Positions 33,629-46,200 of a stretch of DNA of 64,000 bases are shown in pieces. How positions within the stretch are numbered: position 1 is the stretch's first letter; the number at the start of each line of letters is the position of its first letter. Where the stretch lies: NCBI RefSeq assembly GCF_000002985.6, contig NC_003282.8, positions 7,874,001 through 7,938,000 of the forward strand. Reading direction: 5' to 3'. This DNA comes from Caenorhabditis elegans. Taxonomy: Eukaryota; Nematoda; Chromadorea; Rhabditida; Rhabditidae. Below the pieces are notes generated by a model. It was not told the DNA's origin, searched no databases, and was given only the letters and a program-made list of their open reading frames with translations. Position numbers and translations under genes: made by a program.

Positions 33629-35450
33629 TCAAATATAATTTGGTGTGATGATTGTAGAAAGTGAACTGTCGAGAAGACGTCGAGCCGCGTATGCTTCTTT
33701 GAAGATCGATGACCCAGTGTACTGAAATTACGAAAAAAATAAAATTTTTAATTTTTCAAGTTTAGTATAGGTGTTGGCGGCGAATCTCCTCGGCCAATTT
33801 ACAAAACTTTTTAAGATTAAAATAAATGTAGAAATCATTTGCCGACAAAATTTATACACCATTACTTTCATAAATGGCATGTTTCAAGTAGTTTTTGATA
33901 TTGTTTTCAAGTTTTTCAATAAAAATAAATTTTATTTCCAAACTAATCAAGTTTTTTTTTCTATATTTTTTTCAATTTCAAAAATTTTTTATCATATCGT
34001 AATTTCGCGATATTTGGGAATGTCGTTTTAAGATACACGCTATTTTTCAAATGGGTCTCGGAACGATCTCAGTCATAATGTCTGCTATAGCGCTACAGAA
34101 GCCAAATAGTGCTGATTTGTTTAATTTTTGGATTGCAAAAATGAAAGTTTTCAAGTAATTATATTAGCGAGCACTTACTCGGTTAGTCACATGATTTTTT
34201 GTGTTGAGGACAGTGTTGAGATCAGATTGCCAACTTGGTTCCCCGTGATCATCCATTTCAATCCGAGGACACCAACGTTCATGATTGTGAATCGGATCAA
34301 ATTTGTTTCCGCACCTGGAAATGGAAAATTGGAAAAATAGGAAAAAACTAGAACGAGTATCGATTATAATTTTTAATTTAGCTCACGAACCTAATGGCTA
34401 ACTCTCTGGCACAATTGTCACATCCAAAAAGAAGAGATCCTCGTTTTGGCATCGAAACATGCCATCCAAGAGCTGCTACATAAATAAGTTGTTCTGGAAC
34501 TCCTTCAATTTTCGGAAGATTCACATCTGATGGGATATCAGCCTTCAAGTCTTCATCGATAATTTTTTTAGAATCAGACAATCTCCGTTGAATTCCATCC
34601 ATTACTTCTTTGGCTGTTGGCTCAACGATTCGGAATGGTGGAGCACCACATCGAAGCTTGCAGGTTGTTCGGTGAGCTGTCGTCATTTTTTCGTGAATAT
34701 CTCTGTAAAAAATAATTTTAATTCTCCCGAAATCCTAACTTTCACAGAAGAGGAACTATTCTATGAATTAATAATTAAATTTGAAAAACTCACTGAAGAG
34801 ATGAGTTGTAGACGTTGAATGAGACTTTACAAATATTCGGGAGAACTGTGCTGAGGTATTGCTCACATTCAATGCATTTAACACAGTCTTTCTTCACACA
34901 AGCCCATCCATAGTCTGCGAGATCACGTGGAGAGACCGCGCATCCGTACCACGTGGGTGCCTGAAAAAATCGATATGACGAAAAGAAGACGAAAAGAATT
35001 ATTGAGGATAAGGATTCTGTGAGAACTTAATATAAAGTAGCTTGGTTTCGAGAAACAAAGTAATTTTTCGAACGGAACCTGGCCGGTAGAAACAAATAAA
35101 TCGATAATTTTGGGACATTGTCATTTTGTGAATGAATATAAAGAATTGTTGAAAATCTTATTGTATTTTCAACCCGAAAGTAAAGAAGAGTAAAATACGA
35201 ATAAGATTATACCCCACCTTGTACGTTTTGATAATTTTGTGATATGTTTCCATATCTCTGTACTTGTGAAGAGAAGCAGCTTTCTTACATCTGAAAAAAT
35301 AAAATTCGAATTAATACGAAGACGTTTTTCCACTGACCGTTTCTGTGGGCTAGTCGACGATTGTCCGTAATTAAGAATTTCATTGATCGAATCGGTCGCT
35401 TTTCGCTTTAACACAGTTGAGTGGCGGCTACTTGCCGTATCTACCTCCAT
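33629..35450 (-). CDS. C3HC zinc-finger protein, NIPA/ZC3HC1-like
   Basis: Six exons: 35450-35338, 35290-35218, 34960-34794, 34702-34391, 34314-34179, 33721-33629, giving 297 aa. The C3HC/BIR-like zinc fold is visible in two parts: APTWYGCAVSPRDLADYGW, then VKCIECEQYL and TAHRTTCKLRCG for the first, and LGWHVSMPKRGSLLFGCDNC with FDPIHNHERWCPRIEMDD for the second. This is the arrangement in vertebrate ZC3HC1 (nuclear basket/SCF-associated) and fungal Pml39. A basic segment LKRKATDSINEILN precedes the fold. It is shorter than the human protein (about 500 aa), mainly in the disordered middle. Nuclear-envelope role is inferred from the family. Divergent from ntl-4 with about 1.2 kb between the starts. 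Confidence 0.85.
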
Positions 35451-36645
35451 AATTATTTTGTTTTTTACCTGAAAAAAATGAAGAAAATATGACGATGTTG
35501 GAAAAATGGATGCAATTGAGATTTAGGACAAATTTCCGATAAAACAGACGAACACTGTTCTGAGTGGTACCGTAGCAAAGAAACGCCGAGCGAAAGACGC
35601 ACGCATTATAACGGGGAATGGGTCTCGCAGCGGTCTGCCTTCTCTCTCTCACAATTCTTTCACTGCAGCCCCCCTCTCGCTCCTCTTCCGCCATCGCGCA
35701 GCCCATCAATAATTCTTTGCAGGCTCCGTTCATTAACCTAAAATCAATAAATCTTGAAAATTGATATGTCAAAGGAAAGCCAGTCTCGTCCAGTTTTCTA
35801 TTATATAAAAATAATGTTGAATGTGTGAGACAGAGTCGAGATAAAACAGTCTGAAAATACGGGTCACGTGATTTTGTTCTCTAACAATTTCCAGCGAGTA
35901 ATTGAAAGCGAGACAAACGTATTTCAATTTAGTTTATGTTTTTTAACATCTTTCGACAGTGTCTGATACTCATTCTCAAGTTTCAATAAAATTACAATTG
36001 TTTTATAGAGAATGTTCGAGAAATATGCCCATTTTTCAGTTTATAAACATTTTTCTCTCGCGCAATTTTTTACAATCTAGCAGAATGTATTCTAAATATC
36101 ACGATGAACACGCTGCGCCCAGTTATACCGCAATTTATTGATTTTGCTGACTCACTGTTTTTTTTTGAAGTATTGCGCGAAGAAAATGAATGAATCCAAA
36201 ACAATTCAATAAAAAGCGAAGAAATGTGACAGAAGACGAATCGATTCAACGAAACTGTTTCAAGGAACACTATCTTATCGTTGTAATCAAATCGCGATAT
36301 GCGGTTCGGTTCCCGTACGCCTAATGAAGCAAAATCTCGTTTCCGCGGCGAATTTAGAAATTTCCTCGTGCAGCACTTTCTCTAAAATGAACTCTCCAGA
36401 TAACCTTTTTGTATTTCAGTAGTCATCTAACAATTTCCGCGTTAATACTCTCATTTTACAATTTATTTTACTCTATCCGTCTGCGTGCCTTTCGCATGTC
36501 TTCTCTCGTTCTCTCACTCGATTTATTGATCGACCAATTGGTCATGCTGCACTTCTCGTTTTTCTCTTCTCACTGCCTTCAAGTCTTTTCATTTTTCAGT
36601 GTTCCTACTCTCAATCCTCACTTGTTTTCCACGACTATCGCCAAA
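35451..36645. promoter_or_regulatory. Divergent promoter region between the C3HC gene and ntl-4
   Basis: No coding exon. The stretch 35570-35720 is GC-rich for this genome and includes GGGTCTCGCAGCG at 35620-35632, related to motifs near 50273 and 52642, then CT-rich tracts. The segment at 36300-36640 is also pyrimidine-rich and leads into the ntl-4 start. Specific transcription start sites cannot be placed. Confidence 0.45.
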
Positions 36646-39600
36646 ATGTCTACCTGCAGCGATGAAAGTTGCGATAAGGAAGTGAGTTTGATTTCGGAAA
36701 CAGATTTTGAAATATTTCTGAAAAAATCCAATTTCATAATTTCAGTGCCCTTTGTGCATGGAGACCCTTGAACTGGATGACATCAACTTTTATCCATGCA
36801 AATGCGAGTACCAGGTAATTTTTTGTTTGAAAATCTAACAACTAAAATTAAAAATAGGAAAATCAGAAATATCCGCGTTAGGAAGATGAGTTGCTTGCGT
36901 ATATAAATTGTCATCAAAAAATTCTTCTCTGACTTAAAACGAAACTCTTTTTTCAGATTTGCCGATTTTGCTGGCATCGTATACGAACCGATGAAAATGG
37001 ATTATGTCCTGCTTGCCGGCAGCCATATCCTGAAGACCCTGTCAATTTTAAGGTTTGTTCAATTCTTAAGGTTATTTCTCAAGATTTCCACAATATATAT
37101 GTTTCAGCCAATGACAACCGACGATGTGCGAAAACACAAGGACGAACAACGATTGAAAAAACAAGCGGAAAAACTGAAATTATCGGATGCACGCCAATAT
37201 CTTTGTAATTACCGTGTACTCCAAAAGAATCTTGTCTACGTCGTGGGATTATCACCTCGTGTAGCAGATCCTGAGATTTTGAAGAAAAATGAGTATTTCG
37301 GTCGGTACGGTAAAATTCAGAAGATCGTAACGAGTGCGACACCGTCATTACCTGCACCTCATCTTCCACCTAGTCATACGGCTTACGTAACGTATAAAAG
37401 AGTTGATGACGCGCTAAGAGCAATTCAAGTGAGTTTCTTTTAAAAAATTATATTAAAACCACCTTTTGAGTTGCATAAAAACACAATTTCTGCATAAACT
37501 TGAATTCCCATTGTTAACATTTTATTTTCAGGGCGTACATAACTCAATGTTGGATGGTAGGTTAGTGAAAGCATCACTTGGAACAACCAAGTATTGTTCT
37601 TCATTTTTGAATAGTCGGAAGTGTTTCAAACCGGTCGGTGTTCGTAACTACGCCCACCTCCACATGATCAATAATCCGTCTTGTTGCAGGAATGTATGTA
37701 TTTGCATGAAAACGCTGAAGCTGAAATAAGTTTCACAAAAGATGATATGCATCTTGGAAAGCACACAGAATACGAGAAACGATTAATTGAATCGATGAAT
37801 AGCCGACCTCCGCCGCCACAATCGACACTTGCATCACAATTGGATAAAATACTGGCGCCAACGTATGCAATAAATTGATAATTATTTTTTAAAAAATCGA
37901 TTTACAGGTCAAATTCACCACGGCGATATCTTGAAGATGATTCTGACACAGTTGATGACGTTGAGCGAACAGGTTTAGTCTAAAATCTTTTAACTTAAAA
38001 TAAATAATTTGAATATTCTGCAGGCTCAGCGATACACATGTGTGCGGATGATCCTGATGATGATGATGCAGATTCTACGAACACAAGCAATGTAATAGCA
38101 TTTTTTTTTTTAAAGCTTAGCTTCAAAGTTTTTATTTTCAGTCTATCGACGACCCGGCACCTTCAAATCCAGCAGATGAGACAGTTAACAGTAGACGGAG
38201 TAATCAGACAGCCAGAGAGCGACAGTGGTCAGAACGCGACGAAATTTCAGTGGCGCCCAGCAATACACCTCCTACAGATCCTGAAGGAAATGAAAACGAG
38301 TTTGAAGAGGACATCCATAGGTATCAATTTTCAGAAATTTCATTTATTTATCAACAAAAAATTGAACTTTTCAGAAACGATGTTAGTGATCTTATGTCAA
38401 AATTAGATGTAAATGACGACCGGCTGGCCCGGACATCATTCTCAGAAAATGATTATCTTGGGATTCCGGCACCAGCAAAGCATCAAGAAGCACCAGCTCC
38501 TCTTATGCAATGGGAAGCATTGCTCGGATTGTCATCACCTTCTGCACAATCAACGATCGTCGAACCTTCGTCACTATTCCCAACGTTCAAAATGGATTCA
38601 GGATTCAATTCACAATCGTTATTCGGAACACACACATCTAGCACACCGTCGTTCAGAAGAGAGGCTAGTCCTCCACCCGGTCTCGCTAGGTTCAATTCAG
38701 ACGATGATCTTGGATTCGATCCGTTCACCGAATCATCAAAGGGATTGTCAGCGTTGTTACAAGAAGAACAAGAACAGATTCCACCACACAATTCAGCATC
38801 AAATCATACTTTAGATGTGTTAAAACAGTAAGTAGTATAGGATAAGAATATTCACTAATCATTCGCAGTTCTAGATTGTTTGGTCAATTACCCGAGCAGC
38901 GACAGTCAACCCAGCAGCATCCACAACATCTTCAATCATCACATCAACAGCATCCATTACAACAGAATCAAGATCAACATCATTCGTTCCTTCATCAGTT
39001 ACATGCACAGCAACAGCATCAACAACAACAGTTTGCAGCAGATATGAACAGGCAACAGGACTATATGTATAGTAGACTTATGTCACAGCAACAACAGCAA
39101 TCACAACAGCAGAGACAGTTCGACTCGACGCCTGGATTTTCACATCCATTCGGAAGTGTAAGTTTCAATTTAGAAAAATTGTTTTTTTCGCGAGTTCATT
39201 TGTTTCTTGACAAAATATTGATTTGCACCAGAAAGGAAGTATTCGAGGTCAATAATTAGACTTCCAAATTACTTAAACCTTCGGAATTTGAAAACGGACC
39301 ATCAAAGTAGCTCGGGATAGAAGAGTATTTATTTTGAACTAGAAAAAAGTCGATCTGAAATTATTCAGTTCATTATTTAACTACCTTAGATGTCTGTGAA
39401 ATGGCTCCAGACGTGTATTTCTGCAGCTTTTCGATGATAAAGGTACCTATGGTTTGAAAAAAAATTTCCAGAATGCCTTTGAAATAATCAAAATTTGTAA
39501 AAATGTAGACTTGGAGCAATTTCACGGGCCTCTAAAGTAGTGAAACAATGCACTGAACAATTTCATATCAGCTTTTTCCTAGTTCAACACGGTCTTCTGC

Positions 39601-40267
39601 TGCTTATTTTTTGTAGAAACCTACTTTGAATAACTTTTTTAAAAAATTTACTAGGTTTCATCCGGAAGTCTAAAACTGAAATAATTTCCATGTTAGTAAA
39701 CTTTATCCATGATCAAAATTGTTCCAGATGCAGCAGCAACAACAGTCTTCACAGCAACAACAACATCAGTCTCAGTCGTCACAGTCGTCCAGTCTTCTAC
39801 AAGACTTGTTCAATCGCCAACAGCAACAACATCAAGCGCAGCAACAAGCACAACAACATCAACAACAGCAGATGTATGCTGGAATCAACTCATACATGTA
39901 CAATGACATGTTGATGCCTCGAGTACCATTTGGAATGGCACCACCTCCAGGACTCGGAGGTCCATCTACGAACAGATCTTCCACGACACAACAAGCACCT
40001 CCACACATGACACAACAATCACAACAACAACAGCAACAGCAACAGTCAAGTATGGGATTGTTCGGAATGGGAGGCCATCAAAGTATGATGCAGGATCATC
40101 AATCACAGCAGCCACAATCTGCACAAGATGCATTCAAAGCTCTTCTTCCAAATGTAAATGTTCGGTTTATGGATGATAATTCGATGTCTCGTTGGTCGCA
40201 TGAGAACAGTCTGCGATCATCAGCCGTCCCACCACCACCCGGTTTTTCTTCTGTGATGAACCGATAA
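36646..40267 (+). CDS. ntl-4: CCR4-NOT subunit 4: RING/RRM E3 ubiquitin ligase
   Basis: Twelve exons: 36646-36681, 36746-36814, 36957-37052, 37108-37428, 37532-37633, 37690-37862, 37908-37972, 38024-38091, 38142-38320, 38375-38827, 38869-39157, 39728-40267, giving 796 aa. N-terminal C4C4 RING of the Not4 kind: CPLCMETL, FYPCKCEYQICRFCWHRI, LCPACRQPY. Then a charged helix, an RRM (LVYVVGLSPRVADPEILKK, YFGRYGKIQKIV), and a CCCH finger (CSSFLNSRKCFKPECMYLHE). This order is diagnostic of CNOT4, which ubiquitinates stalled-ribosome and other substrates and interacts with CCR4-NOT. The C-terminal half is disordered, with an acidic run (ADDPDDDDADS), PPPGL-type motifs and long glutamine/histidine tracts in exons 11-12. 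Intron 11 (570 bp) is the longest and shows nothing. Confidence 0.93.
38869..40060 (+). repeat. CAG/CAA-type glutamine-coding low-complexity tracts
   Basis: Exons 11 and 12 of ntl-4 contain runs of CAA/CAG/CAT codons giving poly-Gln/His. The mixed codon use argues against recent triplet expansion. Long open frames in other phases here are artefacts of this composition. Confidence 0.85.
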
Positions 40268-41311
40268 TTTTGGCACAATTGCACACACACACACAAAAGC
40301 ACCCACACACCCTCATTCTAGTTATCTTCTTCTATTCCTACCGTTTTCTCCCTTCATTTTCGAATTCGAAAGACAAAGAAAAATTTCTGATGTGTATCCC
40401 CATTATTCCCGTTCCCGGTTGTTGTAGATGATTCTTTTTTAATATCATCAACTCCAACACATTCTATTATTCTTCATAATAATATTCTTCATATGTTATT
40501 GGCTCTCTTCTTTAATCATTTTGTCCTCTCTTACGACATGTATCATTAGCTCATTTTGTTGGAGTCGCCTCCGCCTCGAATTCAGATTCTTATTCGTGTT
40601 TGTTGCTCCTCTCCCATAGAAAATGCTTTGATTATTTCGTTTCCTTTCCCCCCTAAAACACCAACGGACTTGAACTTAAAGTTGCTCTCGCGAACAGTCG
40701 TGCAGTGAACAGACTGCAAAGCTGACCATCTGAATCGTGATGAAGCTTCTCTTTCTTTTTTCTCCTTTTTTTTGGGATTCACACATTAGAAACGGGACGG
40801 TTCTATTTATAGCTTCTTTTATTTTTTCTGCTGTCCTGGTCATTCCTTTCCTCCTTTGCGTCCCGTTCAAATTTTTATTTTCTTTCTCCCTCTTTTTGTG
40901 GCAGTTTTCATGTGATTTCTTTATTTAAGTTGTACCCTCAACTAATCTAAGAATCAACGTGGTTTCTGTATTTCTTTTTCTTTTGAAAGTTTAGTTTATT
41001 CAAGTTTTTGTCGTTACCATTTTCTTTCATACACGTATCACCCAGAATCTTCACTTCTCCTCGTTTGAGAACAGGATGACGGGCGTTTTTAATCGTATTC
41101 AGTAGAATTTGCTTTTCTTCTTTTAGGCGATTGGATTTGCTTGTATTTTGAAAGTGGTACGGCGAATAAAGAAATTATTTGGTGGAACTTTATACACTTT
41201 CATTAAACGAGACGAGTTGACAGGCTAATTTTTATTTTAAGAAGACACAAACCAATAATACATCATTTAACATTATTGGCATTGTTTCAGGAAGGTAGTT
41301 TTAAAATCAAA
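40268..41311. other. Intergenic region after ntl-4
   Basis: T-rich 3' UTR-like DNA with a (CA)n run at about 40280. No exon is credible on either strand. ATTGTTTCAG ending at 41290 is the probable trans-splice acceptor of the next gene. Confidence 0.5.
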
Positions 41312-42591
41312 ATGGCAGAGGATTTTGATATTGAGAAGTTTTTAAAAACCGTGGCCGAAAAAAATCCAGAACTTATCGAAGGGGTCGAAGGAAATAGTGA
41401 AGATTTCAAAACTGATGAATTTGAGAAAAATCTAGTGGATTTGCATCCGGAACTTGCAGAAGAAATTTGTGATTTTGATGAAAGAACTGTAAGAGAGGAA
41501 AAAGAAAAGACTATAAGTAAAAAGTTCGTTATTTTTAAAAAATATAACTTTCAATTAATTGAAATTTTGAAATTTAGATGTAAAATATTTTATGGTAGTC
41601 GCGAAGTTGCCGGCTTAAAATAGTCCAACATGACCGAATATTGAATTTTGAAATGTTTTTCAAGTCTTACTATTTTATAGACGTCCACAAATGCGAATTT
41701 TCGCCATATCTTACACGCATGGTCTCACCACGAACACATGAAGTTACAGTAGCTCGATGCCTGCGTGGCGAGACCCGTGAGCGTAAAATAAGACGAAAAT
41801 TCTCATTTTGGACGTCTATGTAATAGTAACACTTTAACATTTTTAAAAGTATCTATTATTTACTCAATTTTCAAGTATCATAATTTTGGAAGTCGACCAA
41901 AAGTACTTTAAAAATGTTCTTAATTTTGCACTATCTATGTATTGTGTGTATTTATACTCTGAATGCTAGCAATTTTCGCGAGCAAAACTCAAAAATTCCA
42001 AAACAAAAAGCCTATGATTATTTAAACAGTCAAACAATTCGAACTATTGGAAAATTAATTTTAAAGTTTTAATATTTTTTCAGACAACAAGCTCGAGATC
42101 GTCAAATACGATTGGAAGCAATGATGACTGATGGACGAAGTGTAATTGAAAAAAAAGGAATAACATTTCACGATAAAATGATTACAATTGAAGGACCAAT
42201 GTCGATGATTGCAAATGCAGTTATAAATCAAAAGAGAATTGAAGTAAGAGTTCGTTCGGCAATTCGAATTGATCGGATTTTCGAGGGAATACCAACCACT
42301 TTTGATGAACATTTCAATTTAATGATGAAAGATGTTACGGAAACTGTTCTACATGGAAGGTTTTAATGATTTTTTCTTCTTCGTTTACTAAATTAATATA
42401 AATTCAGAAAAGCACAAAAAGAATTCACAAATCGGAAAGAAATGCAACTACTACTGCCAGAGTTTCTTCGGTGGAAAGAAGGTGGAAATTGGCCTATGAA
42501 AGTTGGAACAAATCGTCTTATAGAACATCGTTTCCAGAGAGCATGCTTCATTAAAGGAGATTCCGTTGTTTTGGTACGAATGCTTCCATAG
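41312..42591 (+). CDS. Sm-like (LSM) protein resembling U7 snRNP protein LSM11
   Basis: Three exons: 41312-41523, 42084-42359, 42408-42591, giving 223 aa. The exon 1 donor (AAAAA|GTTCGT) was chosen because it alone keeps phase with exon 2. N-terminus acidic and helical (FDIEKFLKTVAEKNPELIE), then a basic linker. Sm1 motif RIFEGIPTTFDEHFNLMMKDV matches the consensus G-x-(F/L)-x-(A/T)FD-x-(H/F)-x-N-(L/M)-x-L-x-DV-x-E. After a ~60-residue insertion comes the Sm2-like C-terminus RACFIKGDSVVLVRMLP, like the IRGENVLLV ending of LSM11. A split Sm fold with a long loop and a terminal Sm2 is the LSM11 layout. A divergent canonical Sm/LSM protein is the alternative. Intron 1 carries a palindromic element. 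Confidence 0.75.
41677..41819. repeat. Palindromic MITE-like element (143 bp)
   Basis: Inverted ends ATAGACGTCC/GGACGTCTAT with arms of about 53 bp that still align through GCGAATTTTCG-like and GGTCTCxCCACG blocks. Lies in intron 1 of the LSM11-like gene. Too small to code for a transposase. Confidence 0.8.
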
Positions 42592-43239
42592 ATATCATGA
42601 AATTGTAGAAAACGGGTTAATTTTGGAATTTTTACAGTTTTTGTCTGAATGAAATTATTATCATCTGAAGTTGTGTAAATTTATGAAATTTTTTAAATAT
42701 AAAAACTTTTTTATATACCAGTTTTTCATTCAGTACCATTAAACAGTGTCAAATTGAAAAAAAAATGAAAGAGCTACTGCAAGTCAAATGAAAACCCAAT
42801 TTTGTCGTGTATGACAAAACGGGAAAAGAATCTAGAAGTGAATAAAATGGGTGACATTAAACGTTTTTGGGAGCATTGATGATGATGTTGATGATGATGT
42901 TAAAAGGAAGGAACATAATTTGTTGAGTATAGAAAGAGAAAAACACCCGAATAACGTCAAGTCTGCAAATTTCAATAGAATTTTCAAAAAGGGCACTTAG
43001 GAATTGTGAAGGAAAAAGTTGAACAGCGAACAAACAAAAAACCATCAGAATACGGGTAAGGGGAATAAGATTAACAACAACTTGATCCAATTCTAAGAAC
43101 ATTTAAGCGAAAAATTGGAAATATGAAAACATTGAGCGCAATAACAAAAAAAACAATTGATTTACAAATTACGAGGAAAAAAGAAAAATGGTGAATATGA
43201 CGGCGAGAAAAGGGCACCAGGGAGATGGTTGAAATTGAA
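42592..43239. other. Convergent 3' region of the LSM11-like gene and xpo-3
   Basis: AT-rich with purine-rich runs on the plus strand. The minus-strand frame at 42857-43102 is probably xpo-3 3' UTR or intergenic. Includes a GATGATGTT-type micro-repeat at about 42878-42903. No gene supported. Confidence 0.5.
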
Positions 43240-46200
43240 TTATTGAGCACTTTGATTTCGAAGCGAAGAATACAGATTCATTACCTTAAATAATTTTAAC
43301 CATTTTTATGATTCAAAAAGTAATTTTTTAGGAAAATTTTAAAGATTTTAAAAGAACTTATTGAGCATCACGTCATTACTAACTATGTCGATTTTTCACT
43401 AAAATCGAAACACGAAAATTTTTCGTTTTTCGATTTGCAGAATTATCAAATTAAAAAATGTTTTAGGTTTTCCGTTTTTCCAATATTTCGAAAAAAAAAA
43501 CCATTTTTCGAAAAGAGCTTAAAATTTTGGTCAGTTTTTTTTATTTTTAGAAGAAAATTATGTTTCATGGTCATGGCCAGAAACAAAATTTGATTTAAAA
43601 AAATTTTATGGTTAATTTTATAAACATTTTTTCTCGATTTTCCAAAGAATCGAAAATTTTCGTTTTTATTTCGAGTTTTTTCTTTTTTTTTAATCCAAAA
43701 AATTTCCGATGACGCATTTGGGGAAAAATCAATTATCTTTTTGAAATCGAACGAAAGTTCTTCACAATTTGATTTTATAACGTTTTCGTTGAAAAAAGTA
43801 AACTAACTAACCTGTTTATCTAGATTCTTTCCTTTCAAATTGGTTAATGCTGACAGTAGTTGATCTGAGAATCCATTGGGAACAAGCTCTCTGAGTGCTC
43901 GTGTAAATCCATCCGGATCAGATTGATGTAGACTGGTTAATGTAGCACACACTTCATGAACAACCAATGTGCTTCCAGCATCTGATGGGGTAATATGGGA
44001 AAGTGAAGGAATTTCAAGTGCTACACGAAGTGTTCTTGCAGACCATGATGGAGTTATCAGAGAGATTTTTGCCAGACATGATAGAGCGACCTTTTGAGCA
44101 GTTTGATCTGATGACAGAGCTAGACGAGCAGCTGATTCAAGTACATGATCCAAAAGTCCGGGTGTTGTATTTAGAGCAGGAGTACAATCACTTGCAATGA
44201 CAGTGTATAATAGCTGAACGAATGCACGTTGGACATAAAGTAGAGCTCGTTGACTATCATCTGAAAATTTAAAGTTATATGGAAAAGTTGAAAAAATGTG
44301 TTATTTTTTGAAAAGTAATTAATTATCTTACAAACCTTTAGCTGGAATATTGTTTTCTTGTTCCTGAAGTGATGCTCTCGCAGCAATCGCTAGAACATTT
44401 CCCAAATCAACTCCACTTGTTAGCATCGCTTTCTTATACTTTGCAACAGTTTGATGACAGAAAATGAGCAAATGATGCATTGAATCCAGATCAGTAGAAA
44501 CTAACGCCAATTTATCAAATATTCCATTCATATATGGCATCAACTCGTTCTCCATTGAGACTACAAGCCTGTGAGCAAATTGTCTTGTCGATTCGAGCAG
44601 GAATGCATTTTGTGGTGAAAGAGTTTCAAGATAAAGCTTGATCAACCTCAAGTAGATATCGATACAGTTGCAAGCTTTCATAGATTGTGCATTGTTAAAA
44701 GCTTTTGACATTCGACTACTGTATCCAATAATATTCGACATAAACTGAAGAATTGCTTGAATTGTTTCTTCGTCTGCTTTTCTAGCTCTAGCCGTATTTA
44801 ATTCGACAAGACCATTTTCAAACTTCATTGCCAAAGTAGATGCAAGTTCTCCGACGTATTGAGATTTCATTTCAGATGTCAAATCACCAAAAACGATAAG
44901 TGTAGCTGTTGCTTCAAAAATATATCCTTGATCTTCAGGAGAAAGCAATTGATTTGTATCTGCTTGTGGAGAAACTGCGAGGAGAGGGGCAAGTCGAGTA
45001 ATAACTTCTGATACAAGTGGTCCAAGAACTGTTTTATGAGATTTCACAAATCGACAAAAGAGATAGACGATTCTTGTTCGAACATTTGCAGATGAAATCG
45101 ATATTCCACGTTGATCTAGAAAAGCTGCAGCAATATGTGGAATAACAACAGGCTGAGGTTGTAAAACAAGAAGACGTTCATATCTACATGCAAGTTCAAA
45201 GTAGAGAACGTGAATTGCTGGACATCTTCCATCTAATACCAATCCTTCAAGTATAACAATTGGTAGTCGTGCTGCTCGTTGAGAAATTCCCTCTCGTGGA
45301 CTTTGAAGCATGTTGCTCTAAAAACTGTTTGGTTTTTGCTAGAATTTTAAGAGAAAACTCACGGGAATAATTTCGTGTAGATGGAAGATTACATTAAGAA
45401 GAGCTTCAATTCTATTCACAGGAATAGAAGATCCACCGGACGTAACTTCAGCAGTCCATGGTTCTACAGCGTTTATGATAGCTTCGGGACGTTTTAAACC
45501 GATTACATTAAGCATTGAACGGAGTTCTCGTCGAAATTCTTGAAATTCAACTTCATCTTCTCCATCACCACCAACCGTCATGTCGTCGTTCATCACATAT
45601 CGTTGGAGACCAGCCCGAATAACTTTTTCAATGAAATTCGTTTCCTATAATTATTGATTCATTTAGAAAAAAGATTACTCGAATTCATTTTTAAAAAAAA
45701 ATATACCTAACTCGAGGATTTGTTAAAAAGAAACTATATCATCTGAATACAGTTTCTAAAGTAACTTGTAAAAAGCTTACATTTGGGTGAAACTTTAACA
45801 AGAACGAGCAATAAGCTCGGATGTAATCGATGCACATACAACTCAAGTCTGGATCCTCGTTATTCAAAACAACAAGTGCTGGTTCTGCAAGACCTGCCAT
45901 CTCCTGTACACAGCATTCTTGTTCTTTTTCCAGGATCGAACTGGCGCATAATCTGTAAAATTGAAAATTTAAATGTATCATCAAGTACTGTAATTGTTTT
46001 TTTTTTCAAATCCAGATCAAATCATGCCTAAAGATCATGATATCTTATTTTAAGCGCAACTATTGTTATAAACTTCACGAGGAAGACATTATTTCATCTT
46101 TTCTAGTTCTAATGTTGAATCAAATGCGGCAATTTTTCGAAAGCTTCAAATTAAAATTCAAAATGATCCGAAATGTCTGTGTCTTCGTCTTGGCCAATCT

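Noticed and set aside
33142-33632. Three minus-strand ORFs between convergent genes
   Set aside because: Low-complexity Ser/Phe/His translations downstream of a complete gene; consistent with 3' UTR.
38413-39914. Long frames in other phases within ntl-4 exons
   Set aside because: Created by CAG/CAA repeats; the Gln-coding frame keeps splice phase throughout.
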